From NCBI RefSeq assembly GCF_014654785.1, contig NZ_BNBD01000002.1:248001-312000 (forward strand): a stretch of 64,000 nt of DNA. The letters are read 5' to 3'. This document shows positions 7,997 through 15,649 of the stretch, one piece after another. How positions within the stretch are numbered: position 1 is the first letter of the stretch; every line of letters begins with the position of its first letter. This DNA is from Streptomyces mashuensis. Lineage in GTDB: Bacteria > Actinomycetota > Actinomycetes > Streptomycetales > Streptomycetaceae. Both the position numbers and the translations under genes were made by a program. A model generated the notes under the pieces. That model made no database searches and was not told the origin of the DNA. It saw only the letters and a program-made list of their open reading frames with translations.

Positions 7997-8304
7997 GCCT
8001 CGCCCTCCACCCACGGGGACGGCAGCGGCGGCGCCATTACGAACACGTGCCGCCGCCGGCACCTCGACCCGGCAATGAGCGCCCGCCGTTCCACACGCCA
8101 GAACCGCAGCACGCGGCCGCCGCCACAGGCCGGGCACGGTACCTCGCTGCGGACCGCGACGGAGGTGAGGGGCATAGGGGGAGGGAAGACGGGGAACCCG
8201 GCGGCGAGAGCCAGCGCTTCGGCCGCTTGGGGCTGGAGGCGTATATACACCGGTTCCCAGTCCACGACCGAGGTGTCCAAGCCGTCGGCAAAGGTAGTGC
8301 TCAT
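7993..8304 (-). CDS. Small zinc-ribbon-like protein
   Basis: A 103-residue protein with a CPACGGGR knuckle and a later SRCRRRHVF segment; a single CxxC may pair with Cys/His downstream. The ATG at 8304 is preceded by a leader (AGGAGATGCCCCTCCC) that contains the mini-ORF ATG-CCC-CTC-CCA-TGA, whose stop overlaps this start. The same leader occurs before the ParB-like gene at 9209. The 3' end overlaps the next gene by four bases. Confidence 0.6.
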   Translation of the reverse strand: MSTTFADGLDTSVVDWEPVYIRLQPQAAEALALAAGFPVFPPPMPLTSVAVRSEVPCPACGGGRVLRFWRVERRALIAGSRCRRRHVFVMAPPLPSPWVEGEA

Positions 8305-8326
8305 GGGAGGGGCATCTCCTATGTTG
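8304..8326 (-). promoter_or_regulatory. Leader with mini-ORF, copy 1
   Basis: GGAGATGCCCCTCCC precedes the start at 8304. Read as codons it encodes M-P-L-P-stop, with TGA overlapping the gene's ATG. Nearly the same sequence occurs just upstream of 9209. Confidence 0.4.
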
Positions 8327-8330
8327 AGGG

Positions 8331-9209
8331 CTACTTCGGGCTTGGCACGGGGGCGTCAGGGCGGACGACCAGCCGAGTCAACGGCCGGTTCTCACGCACG
8401 GCATTCCAGGCGGACACCAGGTAGGACAGGTGACGCTCCCACGCGATCCGGCCTTCCTTGGCACGTTCGGACGTGACCCGGGAACGAAGCGCGAGTATCG
8501 GATGGCCACTGGACAGTTCGACACCGTCCCCCAAACGCTGGAAGAACCAGGCGCACTCGTCAGGGTCGATGGCGTTAAAGAGGAAATGCGCAGTGCCCAG
8601 TGCCGACTGGGGAATGTGCGGGAACGCCGCCCGAGTGCGCATGGCGATTTCGGCGGAGCGCCGGATCTCGGGGTGCTTCTCCAGGAGGGCCCGGGACTCC
8701 GTGGTGGTGGGGCTGATACGGCGCGTGAACCTGCGGTCGCCCTGCTGCCACGTCCAGACCTTGCGGAGAATGGCAGCGACCGTGATGGCATTGGTTTCAT
8801 CCGCAAGGGACAAGGCGTCTGCCGTCGTGCGCCGCAGACCGGAGTCCATCGTCGTCTGCGCCTCTGGGGGCAGTCCGCCGACGATGAAGGTGGTGACCGG
8901 CTCCTCGGCCTTCACGATGGCGTGCAGGCGATGCTGGCCGTCGAGAACGTTGCCTTGCACGTCGAGCTTGATGGCCTCGCCGTTGAGCGGCCACGTGCCC
9001 GCCTGGATGTCGCGCACGTAGTCCTCGACCACCGCAGTCCTCAGATTGCGGTTCTTGGTGTTGCGGCGAAGAAGCCGGGCGGCCAGCTGAGGGGGCAGGA
9101 CGATGATGTGGGCGCTCGGGCCACCGGAATTCGACAGCAAGCCGTCCAGCTCCCGAAGCGTCCTAGGTGCGGGGTAGCTGGGAGCCTTCACGGCAATAGC
9201 AGCGCTCAT
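8331..9209 (-). CDS. ParB-like nuclease-fold protein
   Basis: A 292-residue protein with a ParB/sulfiredoxin-type domain at its N terminus: RNLRTAVVEDYVRDIQAGTW is followed by the signature DGQHRLHAI near residues 90-98. The rest is helical, with conserved-looking ARG/TRP pairs. Such phage proteins are DNA-binding, sometimes nucleases; this one is not accompanied by ParA, so plasmid partition is not indicated. The ATG at 9209 is preferred over the ATG at 9248 because it is preceded by the same GGAG-mini-ORF leader as 8304. It heads the leftward cluster. Confidence 0.8.
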   Translation of the reverse strand: MSAAIAVKAPSYPAPRTLRELDGLLSNSGGPSAHIIVLPPQLAARLLRRNTKNRNLRTAVVEDYVRDIQAGTWPLNGEAIKLDVQGNVLDGQHRLHAIVKAEEPVTTFIVGGLPPEAQTTMDSGLRRTTADALSLADETNAITVAAILRKVWTWQQGDRRFTRRISPTTTESRALLEKHPEIRRSAEIAMRTRAAFPHIPQSALGTAHFLFNAIDPDECAWFFQRLGDGVELSSGHPILALRSRVTSERAKEGRIAWERHLSYLVSAWNAVRENRPLTRLVVRPDAPVPSPK

Positions 9210-9228
9210 CGGAGGGGCATCTCCTGTA
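9209..9228 (-). promoter_or_regulatory. Leader with mini-ORF, copy 2
   Basis: GGAGATGCCCCTCCG precedes the ATG at 9209 and encodes M-P-L-R-stop, again with the stop overlapping the gene start. TATACA just upstream may be a -10 element. Confidence 0.4.
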
Positions 9229-9273
9229 TAGAAATTTAGACGTACCAAGGACTCCCAAGCAGAGCCCCGCGTC

Positions 9274-9303
9274 TAGGTACGCGCCGGCCGCGATTTTGTT
9301 ACA
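9274..9303 (-). promoter_or_regulatory. Possible promoter (TGTAACA / TACCTA) for ParB-like gene
   Basis: On the minus strand TGTAACA (9303-9297) and TACCTA (9279-9274) are 17 nt apart, in the same arrangement as at 3361-3394. It would start a transcript into the ParB-like gene. Confidence 0.3.
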
Positions 9304-9322
9304 CCCCTCGAATCGCCCCAGG

Positions 9323-9886
9323 TCAGATACTCACCGGAGCGAGTTCGACCACGACAAGGGAGATGCGCGCACCGCCGGTCGTTACCGGCCGGCCCATCTC
9401 CGGATACGGGCCGACCAGGTAGTCCGAGTTGTCGTCCGGGACGAGCCCGGCGTCGACAAGGCCGTCCACATACGCCTTCGCAGTCGGCGCCCAGTTCCCC
9501 GGATCTCGCTTCCGCTTGATGGGCCTCGGGTGCAGTACGTAGTACACCGCGGCGCGTTCCAGACGCGGCAGTCGGTGCGCCCGCGCCGTCAGCGCCGCCT
9601 CCTGGCGAAGCCGCTTGCGCACGCGGTACTCGGCCATGTGGTGAAGGCGCTGGTTGCTGGTCAACAGCTCGCCGTATGGCATGAGCAGCGTCCAGGACCG
9701 CCCGGCGCCCGGCAGCGCGGATACGGATGTGCTGAGGTCCGGCGGCTCCGGGACGGAGACCGACTCGAGCGGGACGGCCTTCCGCCCGCACCGCTTCTTC
9801 TTGGGCGTCGCGGCAGCGCTGGCGCGGCCCGCCACCAGCCGGGCTGTAAGCGCCACGAACTCCCGCTCCCGCGTGCGGACCTCCAC
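9323..9886 (-). CDS. rusA: RusA-like Holliday junction resolvase
   Basis: A 187-residue protein. The C-terminal half matches the RusA pattern: KRKRDPGNWAPTAKAYVDGL, then GLVPDDNSDYLVG, with the metal-binding aspartates in DPGNW and PDDNSDY. RusA proteins are dimeric endonucleases that cut Holliday junctions and are common in phage recombination modules. The N-terminal 60 residues, including KKKRCGRK, are an extension of unknown role. Two GTG starts are possible, 9892 and 9886; the second has AAGGGA six bases upstream. It may be the last phage gene before the cargo. Confidence 0.8.
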   Translation of the reverse strand: MEVRTREREFVALTARLVAGRASAAATPKKKRCGRKAVPLESVSVPEPPDLSTSVSALPGAGRSWTLLMPYGELLTSNQRLHHMAEYRVRKRLRQEAALTARAHRLPRLERAAVYYVLHPRPIKRKRDPGNWAPTAKAYVDGLVDAGLVPDDNSDYLVGPYPEMGRPVTTGGARISLVVVELAPVSI

Positions 9887-10285
9887 AGGCACTCCCTTCG
9901 GTGACGTTCGGGGCGGACACCATCGCCGCTGCGGCCGCTACGGTCGCGCGCTGCCGCCCTGACCGTGCGGTACGGCAGTGCGCGATAGGGATTTCCTCGG
10001 CGACTGGCGGGGATGACTGAGGGGACGCCCCGGCGATGTCGCGGCTGCTGGTGTTGCGTGCGATCGCCGAGACCAGCAATTGCCCTATGCCATCGAAGAT
10101 TGACGGTGCACCATGGAAAGTTGGGCCACCGAGCGTGCGACAGCCATGACTGTCGTCAATATCGCCCGGCGCGAGTGGCGCGCACGGGAGACAGGCGCAA
10201 GAATTATGTTTAACGAGTGATTCGATTGAACCCTCGAAACGAACGTCCCGGAATGGGCGCGATCGACCACCCGGGAGCATCCGCC
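9887..10285. other. Gene-free boundary stretch, falling GC
   Basis: No convincing gene lies here. Base composition changes at about 10070, becoming clearly richer in A and T, and stays so through the DUF2971 gene. This is the left edge of the cargo island. I see no integrase-type attachment repeat. Confidence 0.5.
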
Positions 10286-11275
10286 ATGACTGATCCGATG
10301 ACAGAAATCTTCCCCGACTGGCTTGACGAGATCGAGGGAATCGTTACGCGGGGTGAAATTGAGCCGAGCCGTAGTGCCGCCAGCGAATCGAAGGTCGTTT
10401 ACCATTACACGCCTGCGGATGGCCTACGGGGAATCATTTCTAATCACCTTCTGTGGGCTACCGATGTCGAGTTCTTGAACGACGCCCAAGAATTGACCTA
10501 TGCTGGCGAGGGATTGCTGAGCGCCCTCAAACAGGAACGGAGCGCAGTTAGCCTACGCGAACAGCTGGTAGCCGGGTACATAGACGATGAAAAAATTGCC
10601 CATGAGCTCGCCGCCCGGGAAGAGCGGCGGGAAAATTGGGGATGCCACGTGGACGCAGGCGCAGACGACTGGGACAGCCTCCTGGAGGCCCTCGATGTCA
10701 TCATCGAGGGCCTAGGGCAGATGCGGGGCCCCTCCCGGAACTCGCCACTTCACGTCTACGTCTCCTGCTTCTGCCAAAATGGTGACCTATTGAGCCAGTG
10801 GCGGGGTTACGGTGGCGTGGGCGGATATTCGATTGGCTTTAAAGCGAAGGCATTGCGAAACATTGCCATGCAACGCGAGAAGGGGGAGTTCCATGAGATC
10901 TACTACGGATTTAACGAGGCTGCCAAATTTAACCCTACGGAATTCTTTCCGTCGCATCTGCGCCCGGATCTCAGCCTGATGGGCGACTATCTGCGAGCAC
11001 TCACAATGATCAAGAATCCGGCATTCAGGGAAGAGCGTGAGTGGCGTCTGATGATCCCACGCGAAGAGATGCGGGATGATGTGGAATTCCGGGTCAGCCC
11101 GGTAGGCGTCACGCCCTATATTCAGGTCGCGTTTCTCCCCGATGCTGTTACTGAGGTGATTGTCGGCCCTGGGCAGCACCATGCGGAGCGGATGTACGGA
11201 ACTCGCCAGCTTCTCGATCGGTTCGACATGAACCACGTGCGCGTAGTTCCGTCCCACACTTCCCTTCGGCTCTAG
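10286..11275 (+). CDS. DUF2971 family protein
   Basis: A 329-residue protein with the DUF2971 pattern: VYHYTPADGLRGIISNHLLWATD near residues 38-60, FLNDAQE, then SCFCQNGDLLSQWRGYG near 165-180 and FREEREWRL near 265. DUF2971 proteins are of unknown biochemical function and are scattered in genomes, often near defence genes. The ATG at 10286 has GGGAG eight bases upstream. Codon use is visibly more A/T-rich than in all neighbours, a sign of separate acquisition. A role in host or superinfection defence is inference only. Confidence 0.85.
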   Translation: MTDPMTEIFPDWLDEIEGIVTRGEIEPSRSAASESKVVYHYTPADGLRGIISNHLLWATDVEFLNDAQELTYAGEGLLSALKQERSAVSLREQLVAGYIDDEKIAHELAAREERRENWGCHVDAGADDWDSLLEALDVIIEGLGQMRGPSRNSPLHVYVSCFCQNGDLLSQWRGYGGVGGYSIGFKAKALRNIAMQREKGEFHEIYYGFNEAAKFNPTEFFPSHLRPDLSLMGDYLRALTMIKNPAFREEREWRLMIPREEMRDDVEFRVSPVGVTPYIQVAFLPDAVTEVIVGPGQHHAERMYGTRQLLDRFDMNHVRVVPSHTSLRL

Positions 11276-11287
11276 GTGCTCCGTTGA

Positions 11288-11524
11288 TCAGCGGCGTAAC
11301 CGGGTGCCGACCCGGCGGATCCCCTCTAAGGCATGCGCAGCGTCCCGGGTGCGCGTCAGCCACACTCCGCACAACTTCAAGCTCGGCAACCCGTCGGCCT
11401 GGCCGATGAAGACGCGTCGGGCCCCGAAGGGCGGCTCCTCGCAGGACTTGCCGACGTCCTCACCCACCACAAGCACCACCGATCCTCTTTCGGACACAAG
11501 ATCACCCCATCGTGTCGTGAGCAT
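11288..11524 (-). CDS. Doubtful small ORF downstream of hemC
   Basis: A 78-residue reading frame on the same strand as hemC, with high third-position GC and a protein-like sequence (SVVLVVGEDVGKSCEEPPFGARRVFIGQ). It lacks a clear ribosome binding site, and a strong terminator hairpin at 11545-11590 separates it from hemC. It may be a real small protein or a chance frame. Confidence 0.3.
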   Translation of the reverse strand: MLTTRWGDLVSERGSVVLVVGEDVGKSCEEPPFGARRVFIGQADGLPSLKLCGVWLTRTRDAAHALEGIRRVGTRLRR

Positions 11525-11544
11525 GGGAAAGGAACACCTGAAGA

Positions 11545-11590
11545 CCGCGGGGCGCGGCGTGCCGTGACCAGTGGTTTCCGCGCCCCGCGG
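11545..11590. terminator. Strong bidirectional hairpin
   Basis: CCGCGGGGCGCGG at 11545-11557 pairs perfectly with CCGCGCCCCGCGG at 11578-11590. It sits between DUF2971 (plus) and the hemC operon (minus). The surrounding 11525-11747 holds no gene. Confidence 0.65.
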
Positions 11591-11747
11591 CCGCCTGTCA
11601 CGCCGTCCAGCGCAGGACCTGGAGGACGGCGACGCTACGGGTTTGCTTCATGAGTGGTGATGGGAGGTCGCGGGGTGCGCGGAATGAGATGTCGGCACGC
11701 GCGACCCGCGACCAGCTCTTGCTCGCCGCCGCGGCGGGACGGTGCGG

Positions 11748-12695
11748 TCAGTGGGGGATCGAGTCGATGATGCGGCGAGCACCCTGCCGCATGAGCTCGG
11801 CGAAGACGAGGACACCGAGCTGGTTCGGCTCGTTCTTCGCCCCGCCCCACATGTGGGCGTGCGCGAACTGGGTGCCGTCCGGGGAGAACACCATGCCCCT
11901 CAGCGAGAGCTGACCGTCCGAACCGGTGGTGCAGTACCCAGCGACCGGGGAGTTGCAGTGGCCGCGCAGCTTCGCGAGCATCGCCCGCTCGGCCGTCACC
12001 TCAGCCGTGGTACGCGCGTGCGCCAGCCGCCCGACCAAGGCCCGTACATTCGTCCGATCACACCGGGCCTCGATGCCCAGCACGCCGGCGCCGACCGCCG
12101 GGAGCATCCGCTCGGGCTCGAGGATCTGCGCCGCGCGGTTCTGCAGGCCAACGCGAGCGAGGCCGGCGTACGACAGGACCAGGGCGTCGTAGTCCACGGC
12201 ATGGTCGAGGCTGTTGATGCGGTGGTGCACCAGGCCCCTCATCGGCACGACCTTCAGGTCCGGGCGGTCGCGGAGCAGCTGGGCCTTGCGGCGCACGGCC
12301 GAGGTGGCGACGGTGGCGCCCTTGGGCAACGTGTCGAGGCTGGTGTGGTCGGAGTGCTCGGGGAAGAGGACACAGTCCCGTACGTCGTCGCGGGGCAGGA
12401 ACGCCGTCCACGTCAGCGCCTCGATCTGGGGCACGTCACCGGGGACGTCCTTGACGCAGTGCACCGCGATGTCGGCCTCGCCGCTCTCCACCAGGGCGGA
12501 GACACCGGCGACGAAGCCGCCCTTCCCGCCGAGCTTGGACAGATCGCCCTTCCACCGGTCGGCGGTCGTGGTGTGCGGCATCAGCTCGGACTTCACCTCG
12601 GGGTTGAGGTCCCGGATCAGCTGCTGGACATGGCGGGCCTGGGCGAGGGCCATCGGGGAGGAGCGGGTCGCGATCCGAATGACGTCAACGCTCAT
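11748..12695 (-). CDS. hemC: Diverged hydroxymethylbilane synthase
   Basis: A 315-residue homologue of porphobilinogen deaminase, which joins four porphobilinogens into hydroxymethylbilane in tetrapyrrole synthesis. The family Arg/Ser start (RIATRSSPMALAQA), catalytic Asp (HCVKD, D83), substrate arginines (SAVRRKAQLL) and cofactor cysteine (GHCNSPV, about C246) are present. It is diverged: HCVKD replaces the usual HS-x-KD, and GFVAGV replaces the usual LF-x-KE. The ATG overlaps the stop of a 54-residue membrane peptide by four bases. No other haem gene is nearby, so either it feeds a pathway-specific pyrrole or it is an extra copy. It is last in a three-gene operon facing away from the XRE regulator. 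Confidence 0.9.
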   Translation of the reverse strand: MSVDVIRIATRSSPMALAQARHVQQLIRDLNPEVKSELMPHTTTADRWKGDLSKLGGKGGFVAGVSALVESGEADIAVHCVKDVPGDVPQIEALTWTAFLPRDDVRDCVLFPEHSDHTSLDTLPKGATVATSAVRRKAQLLRDRPDLKVVPMRGLVHHRINSLDHAVDYDALVLSYAGLARVGLQNRAAQILEPERMLPAVGAGVLGIEARCDRTNVRALVGRLAHARTTAEVTAERAMLAKLRGHCNSPVAGYCTTGSDGQLSLRGMVFSPDGTQFAHAHMWGGAKNEPNQLGVLVFAELMRQGARRIIDSIPH

Positions 12696-12856
12696 TGCAG
12701 ATGTAAGCCTTTCAGGAGAACTTCCAGAATCGAACGGATCGCTTCCGGCCACACGAGAGCGAGCACCACGAGCTCGGCACCGAAGATCAGCGCGGCACCG
12801 AGGACGGCTTCGATGACCCACCTGGGGAGGCCGCAGAAGCACCGGAGGAGCTTCAC
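12692..12856 (-). CDS. 54-residue single-pass membrane protein
   Basis: This short gene has four-base overlaps at both ends: its GTG overlaps the stop of the DUF6415-like gene (GTGA) and its TGA overlaps the hemC ATG (ATGA). The product starts VKLLRCFCGLPRW, has a hydrophobic segment (AVLGAALIFGAELVVLALVW) and ends in an amphipathic tail. One codon is TTA (in GLHLQ). The tight coupling on both sides argues strongly that it is real and made with hemC. Possible roles are a membrane anchor or partner for the synthase; this is inference. Confidence 0.65.
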   Translation of the reverse strand: MKLLRCFCGLPRWVIEAVLGAALIFGAELVVLALVWPEAIRSILEVLLKGLHLQ

Positions 12857-13194
12857 TTCCGGGGTGCTCGGGGCAGGTAGTGCAGGAGGTCGGCGGTGTC
12901 GACCGCGAGGCGGTTCACCGCAGCGACCGCCGACTTCAGGCCGGGGCCAAGGCCGGCCGCCATGTCTCGGCGCGCCGTCTCGCAGGTACGGGCCGCCATG
13001 CCGTCCTGACGGTGACTGGCACGGGCCTCGACGACCGCCAGGAGCTTGGCTATGACCGCGAGCAGGTCGCCCTGGGCCGCCTGCACCTCCTGGTACGGGG
13101 GCAGGGGGCCGCCGTACATGCGGTGAGCAGCGTTGATAAGTCGCTGGATCGCTTCCTTGTCGGTCACCGTCGCACCGGGAGCGGTCGCCGTCAT
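12853..13194 (-). CDS. DUF6415-like protein
   Basis: A 113-residue helical protein resembling the actinobacterial DUF6415 family, which is often found in natural-product gene neighbourhoods and has no known activity. The pattern matched is IQRLINAAHRMYGG, LLAVIAKLLAVVE, RTCETARRDMAAG and a C-terminal AVDTADLLHYL helix. It heads an operon with the membrane peptide and hemC. A 21-bp inverted repeat lies 213 bp upstream, next to the divergent regulator gene. Another DUF6415-like protein is at 29949-30365. Confidence 0.6.
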   Translation of the reverse strand: MTATAPGATVTDKEAIQRLINAAHRMYGGPLPPYQEVQAAQGDLLAVIAKLLAVVEARASHRQDGMAARTCETARRDMAAGLGPGLKSAVAAVNRLAVDTADLLHYLPRAPRK

Positions 13195-13406
13195 CGCTTC
13201 TCCTTCGCCCGGTAGGTACCTGGTTCATCGGCCGGAACCGGACAGTTCTAAGGGTGGCGAGAAACACCTGGCCGGCGCATGTGTGGCGCGCCGCTAGGAG
13301 GGCATCACGGCAGGGGGTAGAACACGGAGCCGCATCGTCCGGAGCCAGGTTTCCGGTTCCGCCCTTGAGCATCCCACCGTGGGCCTACGATCGACCCCAC
13401 CAGCGG

Positions 13407-13427
13407 TTTGACAGATCAACTATCAAA
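13407..13427. promoter_or_regulatory. 21-bp inverted repeat, operator copy a
   Basis: TTTGACAGAT and AACTATCAAA flank a single C. This is one of five related palindromes in the cargo. It ends 14 bp before the ATG of the XRE regulator, which suggests autoregulation, and also lies between that gene and the divergent hemC operon. Confidence 0.65.
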
Positions 13428-13441
13428 TGGGGGGTGCAACC

Positions 13442-14293
13442 ATGCCAGCCCCAAAGCGACTTGACCCCGCCAGGTCAAGGGCCGCGAAGTTCGGGGCGTT
13501 ACTCCGGGAGCTCCGACTCGCCAAGGGCTGGAGCCAAGCCAGGCTCGGGCGCGAGGCCGCGATGTCGAACAGCCTCATCTCCAAGATCGAGACTGGCGAC
13601 TACGTGCCTTCCCGCGACACCGTGCGGAGCCTCGACAGCGCTCTAGACGCGCGCGGCCGGCTCTGGAAGCAGCGCGACGAACTCGACGACAACCCGGACT
13701 CCACGCGGGTTCGCAGCTTCCTGACCTCCCAGTCGCACGCGGAGGTGACCTATCACATCGGGAACTACGTTCCTGCGATGCTTGAGACCGAGGAACACAC
13801 ACGGATCGGCCTCGAAGCTGGTCTCGCGTACTTCGGGGGCCAACTCGAGGACAAGCTCGTCTACCGAGCCGAGATGCGCGCGATTCTCAGAAGGCCGGAC
13901 GCGCCGCTCTTCAGGTGCGTTCTGTGGGAGTCAGCCCTGCATGTCAAGACCGGCGACACAAGAATCATGCGCGAGCAGCTCCAGCACTTGATCGAACGGT
14001 CGCGCGAGCCGAACGTAGAGCTTCGCATCCTGCCGTTTGCGGAATCCATCGGCTGCCCAGACGTGGGAACTGTGATCATCTGGGAAGGCCCAAACGATCG
14101 GGTTCGCGCATGGAGGGACACAGGAAACAGCTTCGGAACGTTCATCAGTGGACGCACCGAGGTCTCTGACCTCATGTACCTCTATGATCACATCCGTTCT
14201 CGCGCTCTCCAGCCTGACGCGACAAGAGAGCTAATCAGCAAGGCAATTGAGGAACTATATCCATGTCTAGCAGCCGACCTGACCTGTCCATAA
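13442..14293 (+). CDS. XRE-family regulator with DUF5753 domain
   Basis: A 283-residue regulator of the WhiJ-like type found almost only in Streptomyces and relatives. An N-terminal helix-turn-helix (ELRLAKGWSQARLGREAAMSN, residues about 24-44) is followed by the DUF5753 domain. The ATG at 13442 has a GGGGGG tract eight bases upstream. A TTA codon at 13499-13501 implies dependence on the bldA tRNA. It overlaps the DUF397 partner gene, as in characterised whiJ-type pairs. The palindrome right before its start makes it the best candidate for the protein that binds all five copies. Confidence 0.88.
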   Translation: MPAPKRLDPARSRAAKFGALLRELRLAKGWSQARLGREAAMSNSLISKIETGDYVPSRDTVRSLDSALDARGRLWKQRDELDDNPDSTRVRSFLTSQSHAEVTYHIGNYVPAMLETEEHTRIGLEAGLAYFGGQLEDKLVYRAEMRAILRRPDAPLFRCVLWESALHVKTGDTRIMREQLQHLIERSREPNVELRILPFAESIGCPDVGTVIIWEGPNDRVRAWRDTGNSFGTFISGRTEVSDLMYLYDHIRSRALQPDATRELISKAIEELYPCLAADLTCP

Positions 14294-14484
14294 TGCAGTG
14301 GCGCAGCAGCAGCCACAGCCAGAACGGCGGACAGTGCCTCCAAGTGCCAGTGCAACCGCCCGCCGGTGGGATGTACGTTCGGGACTCCAAGGACACCAGC
14401 CGGACACCGATCGTCGTCTCGCGCGCGGCCTGGTCCTCGTTCGTAACCGCCGTCGCCGAGACGAGCGGGAACCTTTCCTCGTGA
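14263..14484 (+). CDS. DUF397 protein, partner of XRE regulator
   Basis: A 73-residue DUF397 protein: W-R-S-S-S-H-S near residue 13, GGQCLQVPV, VRDSKDTSRTPIVVSRAAWSSFV. Such small proteins are encoded beside XRE/DUF5753 regulators in Streptomyces and are thought to modulate them, in some cases like an antitoxin-toxin or anti-regulator pair. The ATG at 14263 (GAGGA nine bases upstream) overlaps the regulator gene by 31 bases; the ATG at 14293 is a possible alternative. A 15-bp perfect hairpin terminator follows. Confidence 0.85.
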   Translation: MSSSRPDLSIMQWRSSSHSQNGGQCLQVPVQPPAGGMYVRDSKDTSRTPIVVSRAAWSSFVTAVAETSGNLSS

Positions 14485-14507
14485 TCCGTGGCGGCCCGTG
14501 AAGCACG

Positions 14508-14548
14508 GCGTCGGCGCAGGCCACGATCTCTGCGGCCTGCGCCGACGC
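14508..14548. terminator. Strong terminator hairpin
   Basis: A 15-base arm at 14508-14522 pairs perfectly with 14534-14548 across an 11-base loop. It closes the XRE/DUF397 transcript and faces the end of the NUDIX operon. Confidence 0.8.
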
Positions 14549-14583
14549 GTGTGCCTCGGGGTGGGTCCCGCTGGCCCCGAGGG

Positions 14584-15069
14584 TCACTTCAGCTCGTCGT
14601 CCTCCAGGTAGGCGCAGCCCTCAATCTGACCGTTGAGTACGCCGACGGCAGCGGTCAGGAGCGACGAGGGCCCTTCGCCGATCTCGGCGACTGCCCGGTC
14701 CCGTGCCCACCACCGGTAGTCCAGCACCTCACTCTCCTGCGGCTGGATGTGGCCGAACTGCTCGGGGGTGACGTGCATGGCGAATACGAAGTGGTGGGAG
14801 TCGTGCGGGCGCTGCATCGGGCCGAAATAGGTGCCGGCCCGAGCCTGCCGGACGACCAAGAGCCGTCCCGCTGTGCCGCGCAGCCCCGTCTCCTCCTGCA
14901 GCTCGCGGACCGCCGCCTCCTTGAGCGTCTCGCCGGGCTCGACCCGGCCGCCCGGAAGTGTCCACAACCCAGAACGCCGGTGATGCAGCAGGAGCACCCG
15001 GCCGTCGTCCTGCTGGACGACGCCCCAGGCTCCTGCGCCGAAGCGCTGACGGGTCTCTCGGGCCGTCAC
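14584..15069 (-). CDS. NUDIX hydrolase 1
   Basis: A 161-residue NUDIX enzyme; the family cleaves nucleoside diphosphates linked to another group. The Nudix box is complete ([24 protein letters not shown], near residues 40-62). The GTG at 15069 has GGAGG eight bases upstream and overlaps the stop of NUDIX 2. It is last in the leftward ABC-NUDIX3-NUDIX2-NUDIX1 operon and shares the ending [10 protein letters not shown] with the frameshifted NUDIX at 18807, so these two are recent paralogues. Substrate unknown. Confidence 0.85.
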   Translation of the reverse strand: MTARETRQRFGAGAWGVVQQDDGRVLLLHHRRSGLWTLPGGRVEPGETLKEAAVRELQEETGLRGTAGRLLVVRQARAGTYFGPMQRPHDSHHFVFAMHVTPEQFGHIQPQESEVLDYRWWARDRAVAEIGEGPSSLLTAAVGVLNGQIEGCAYLEDDELK

Positions 15070-15560
15070 TGGGGCACCTCCTCGTGCTCGAGGTAGACGG
15101 CGTGCCCCGTACGGCGTGCCCGGTCCACCGCGGCGAGCCGTCCCCACGTCGAGGGATTGAGAACGTCAGCCCACTCGTCCAGGTCTCGCACCTCCCATCG
15201 CGAGTGCTCGTGCGGATCGAGGCGGATGGACTTCAGGTCCTTCGGGCTCAGGGTTCCCCCGTCGAAGATGAAGCCGGTCTTCGGCACCGGCCACAGCCCG
15301 ACCGGCATGTAGATCGTGGCCAGTAGACGCGGCTGGCCGGTGAAGTCCCGCCCGGTTTCCTCGCGGCATTCCCGGACGGCCGTCTCGAAGGGCGTCTCGC
15401 CGTGGTCGGTATCCCCACCGGGGAACTGCCACACGTCCTCGCGGCGTGCCGAGAGCATCTGGAACGGCCGCCCCGCCGTGTCGGTGAAGTACAGCCCCGC
15501 GAACATCGCGGCCTTCGGCAACGTCCCTACGTACTCGTTGAGCGGCAACCACTCGCTCAC
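15066..15560 (-). CDS. NUDIX hydrolase 2
   Basis: A 164-residue NUDIX protein. The box ([25 protein letters not shown]) keeps the catalytic glutamates. The N terminus ([23 protein letters not shown]) aligns with that of NUDIX 3, showing they are duplicates. The GTG at 15560 is preferred, with GGAAGGGG upstream; a GTG at 15653 overlapping the NUDIX 3 stop is possible but has poor spacing. Such long, C-terminally extended NUDIX proteins occur in Streptomyces biosynthetic regions. Substrate cannot be read from the sequence. Confidence 0.85.
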   Translation of the reverse strand: MSEWLPLNEYVGTLPKAAMFAGLYFTDTAGRPFQMLSARREDVWQFPGGDTDHGETPFETAVRECREETGRDFTGQPRLLATIYMPVGLWPVPKTGFIFDGGTLSPKDLKSIRLDPHEHSRWEVRDLDEWADVLNPSTWGRLAAVDRARRTGHAVYLEHEEVPQ

Positions 15561-15649
15561 CTTTGTCCCCTTCCTCCTCGTTGTGGTCTTGGGTTCTGCC
15601 GCTGCCGACTGCGGCAGAAACACCAGCGCCTCGCCTTGTCCGATGACGC

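Noticed and set aside
8331..9209. Treating the ParB-like protein as evidence of plasmid partition
   Set aside because: No ParA gene or parS-like repeat is nearby; such ParB-domain proteins are common in phages with other roles.
10013..10213. Plus-strand ORF of 66 residues with Cys pairs
   Set aside because: Arginine- and cysteine-rich shadow-like composition, no ribosome binding site, and it spans the change in base composition at the cargo edge.
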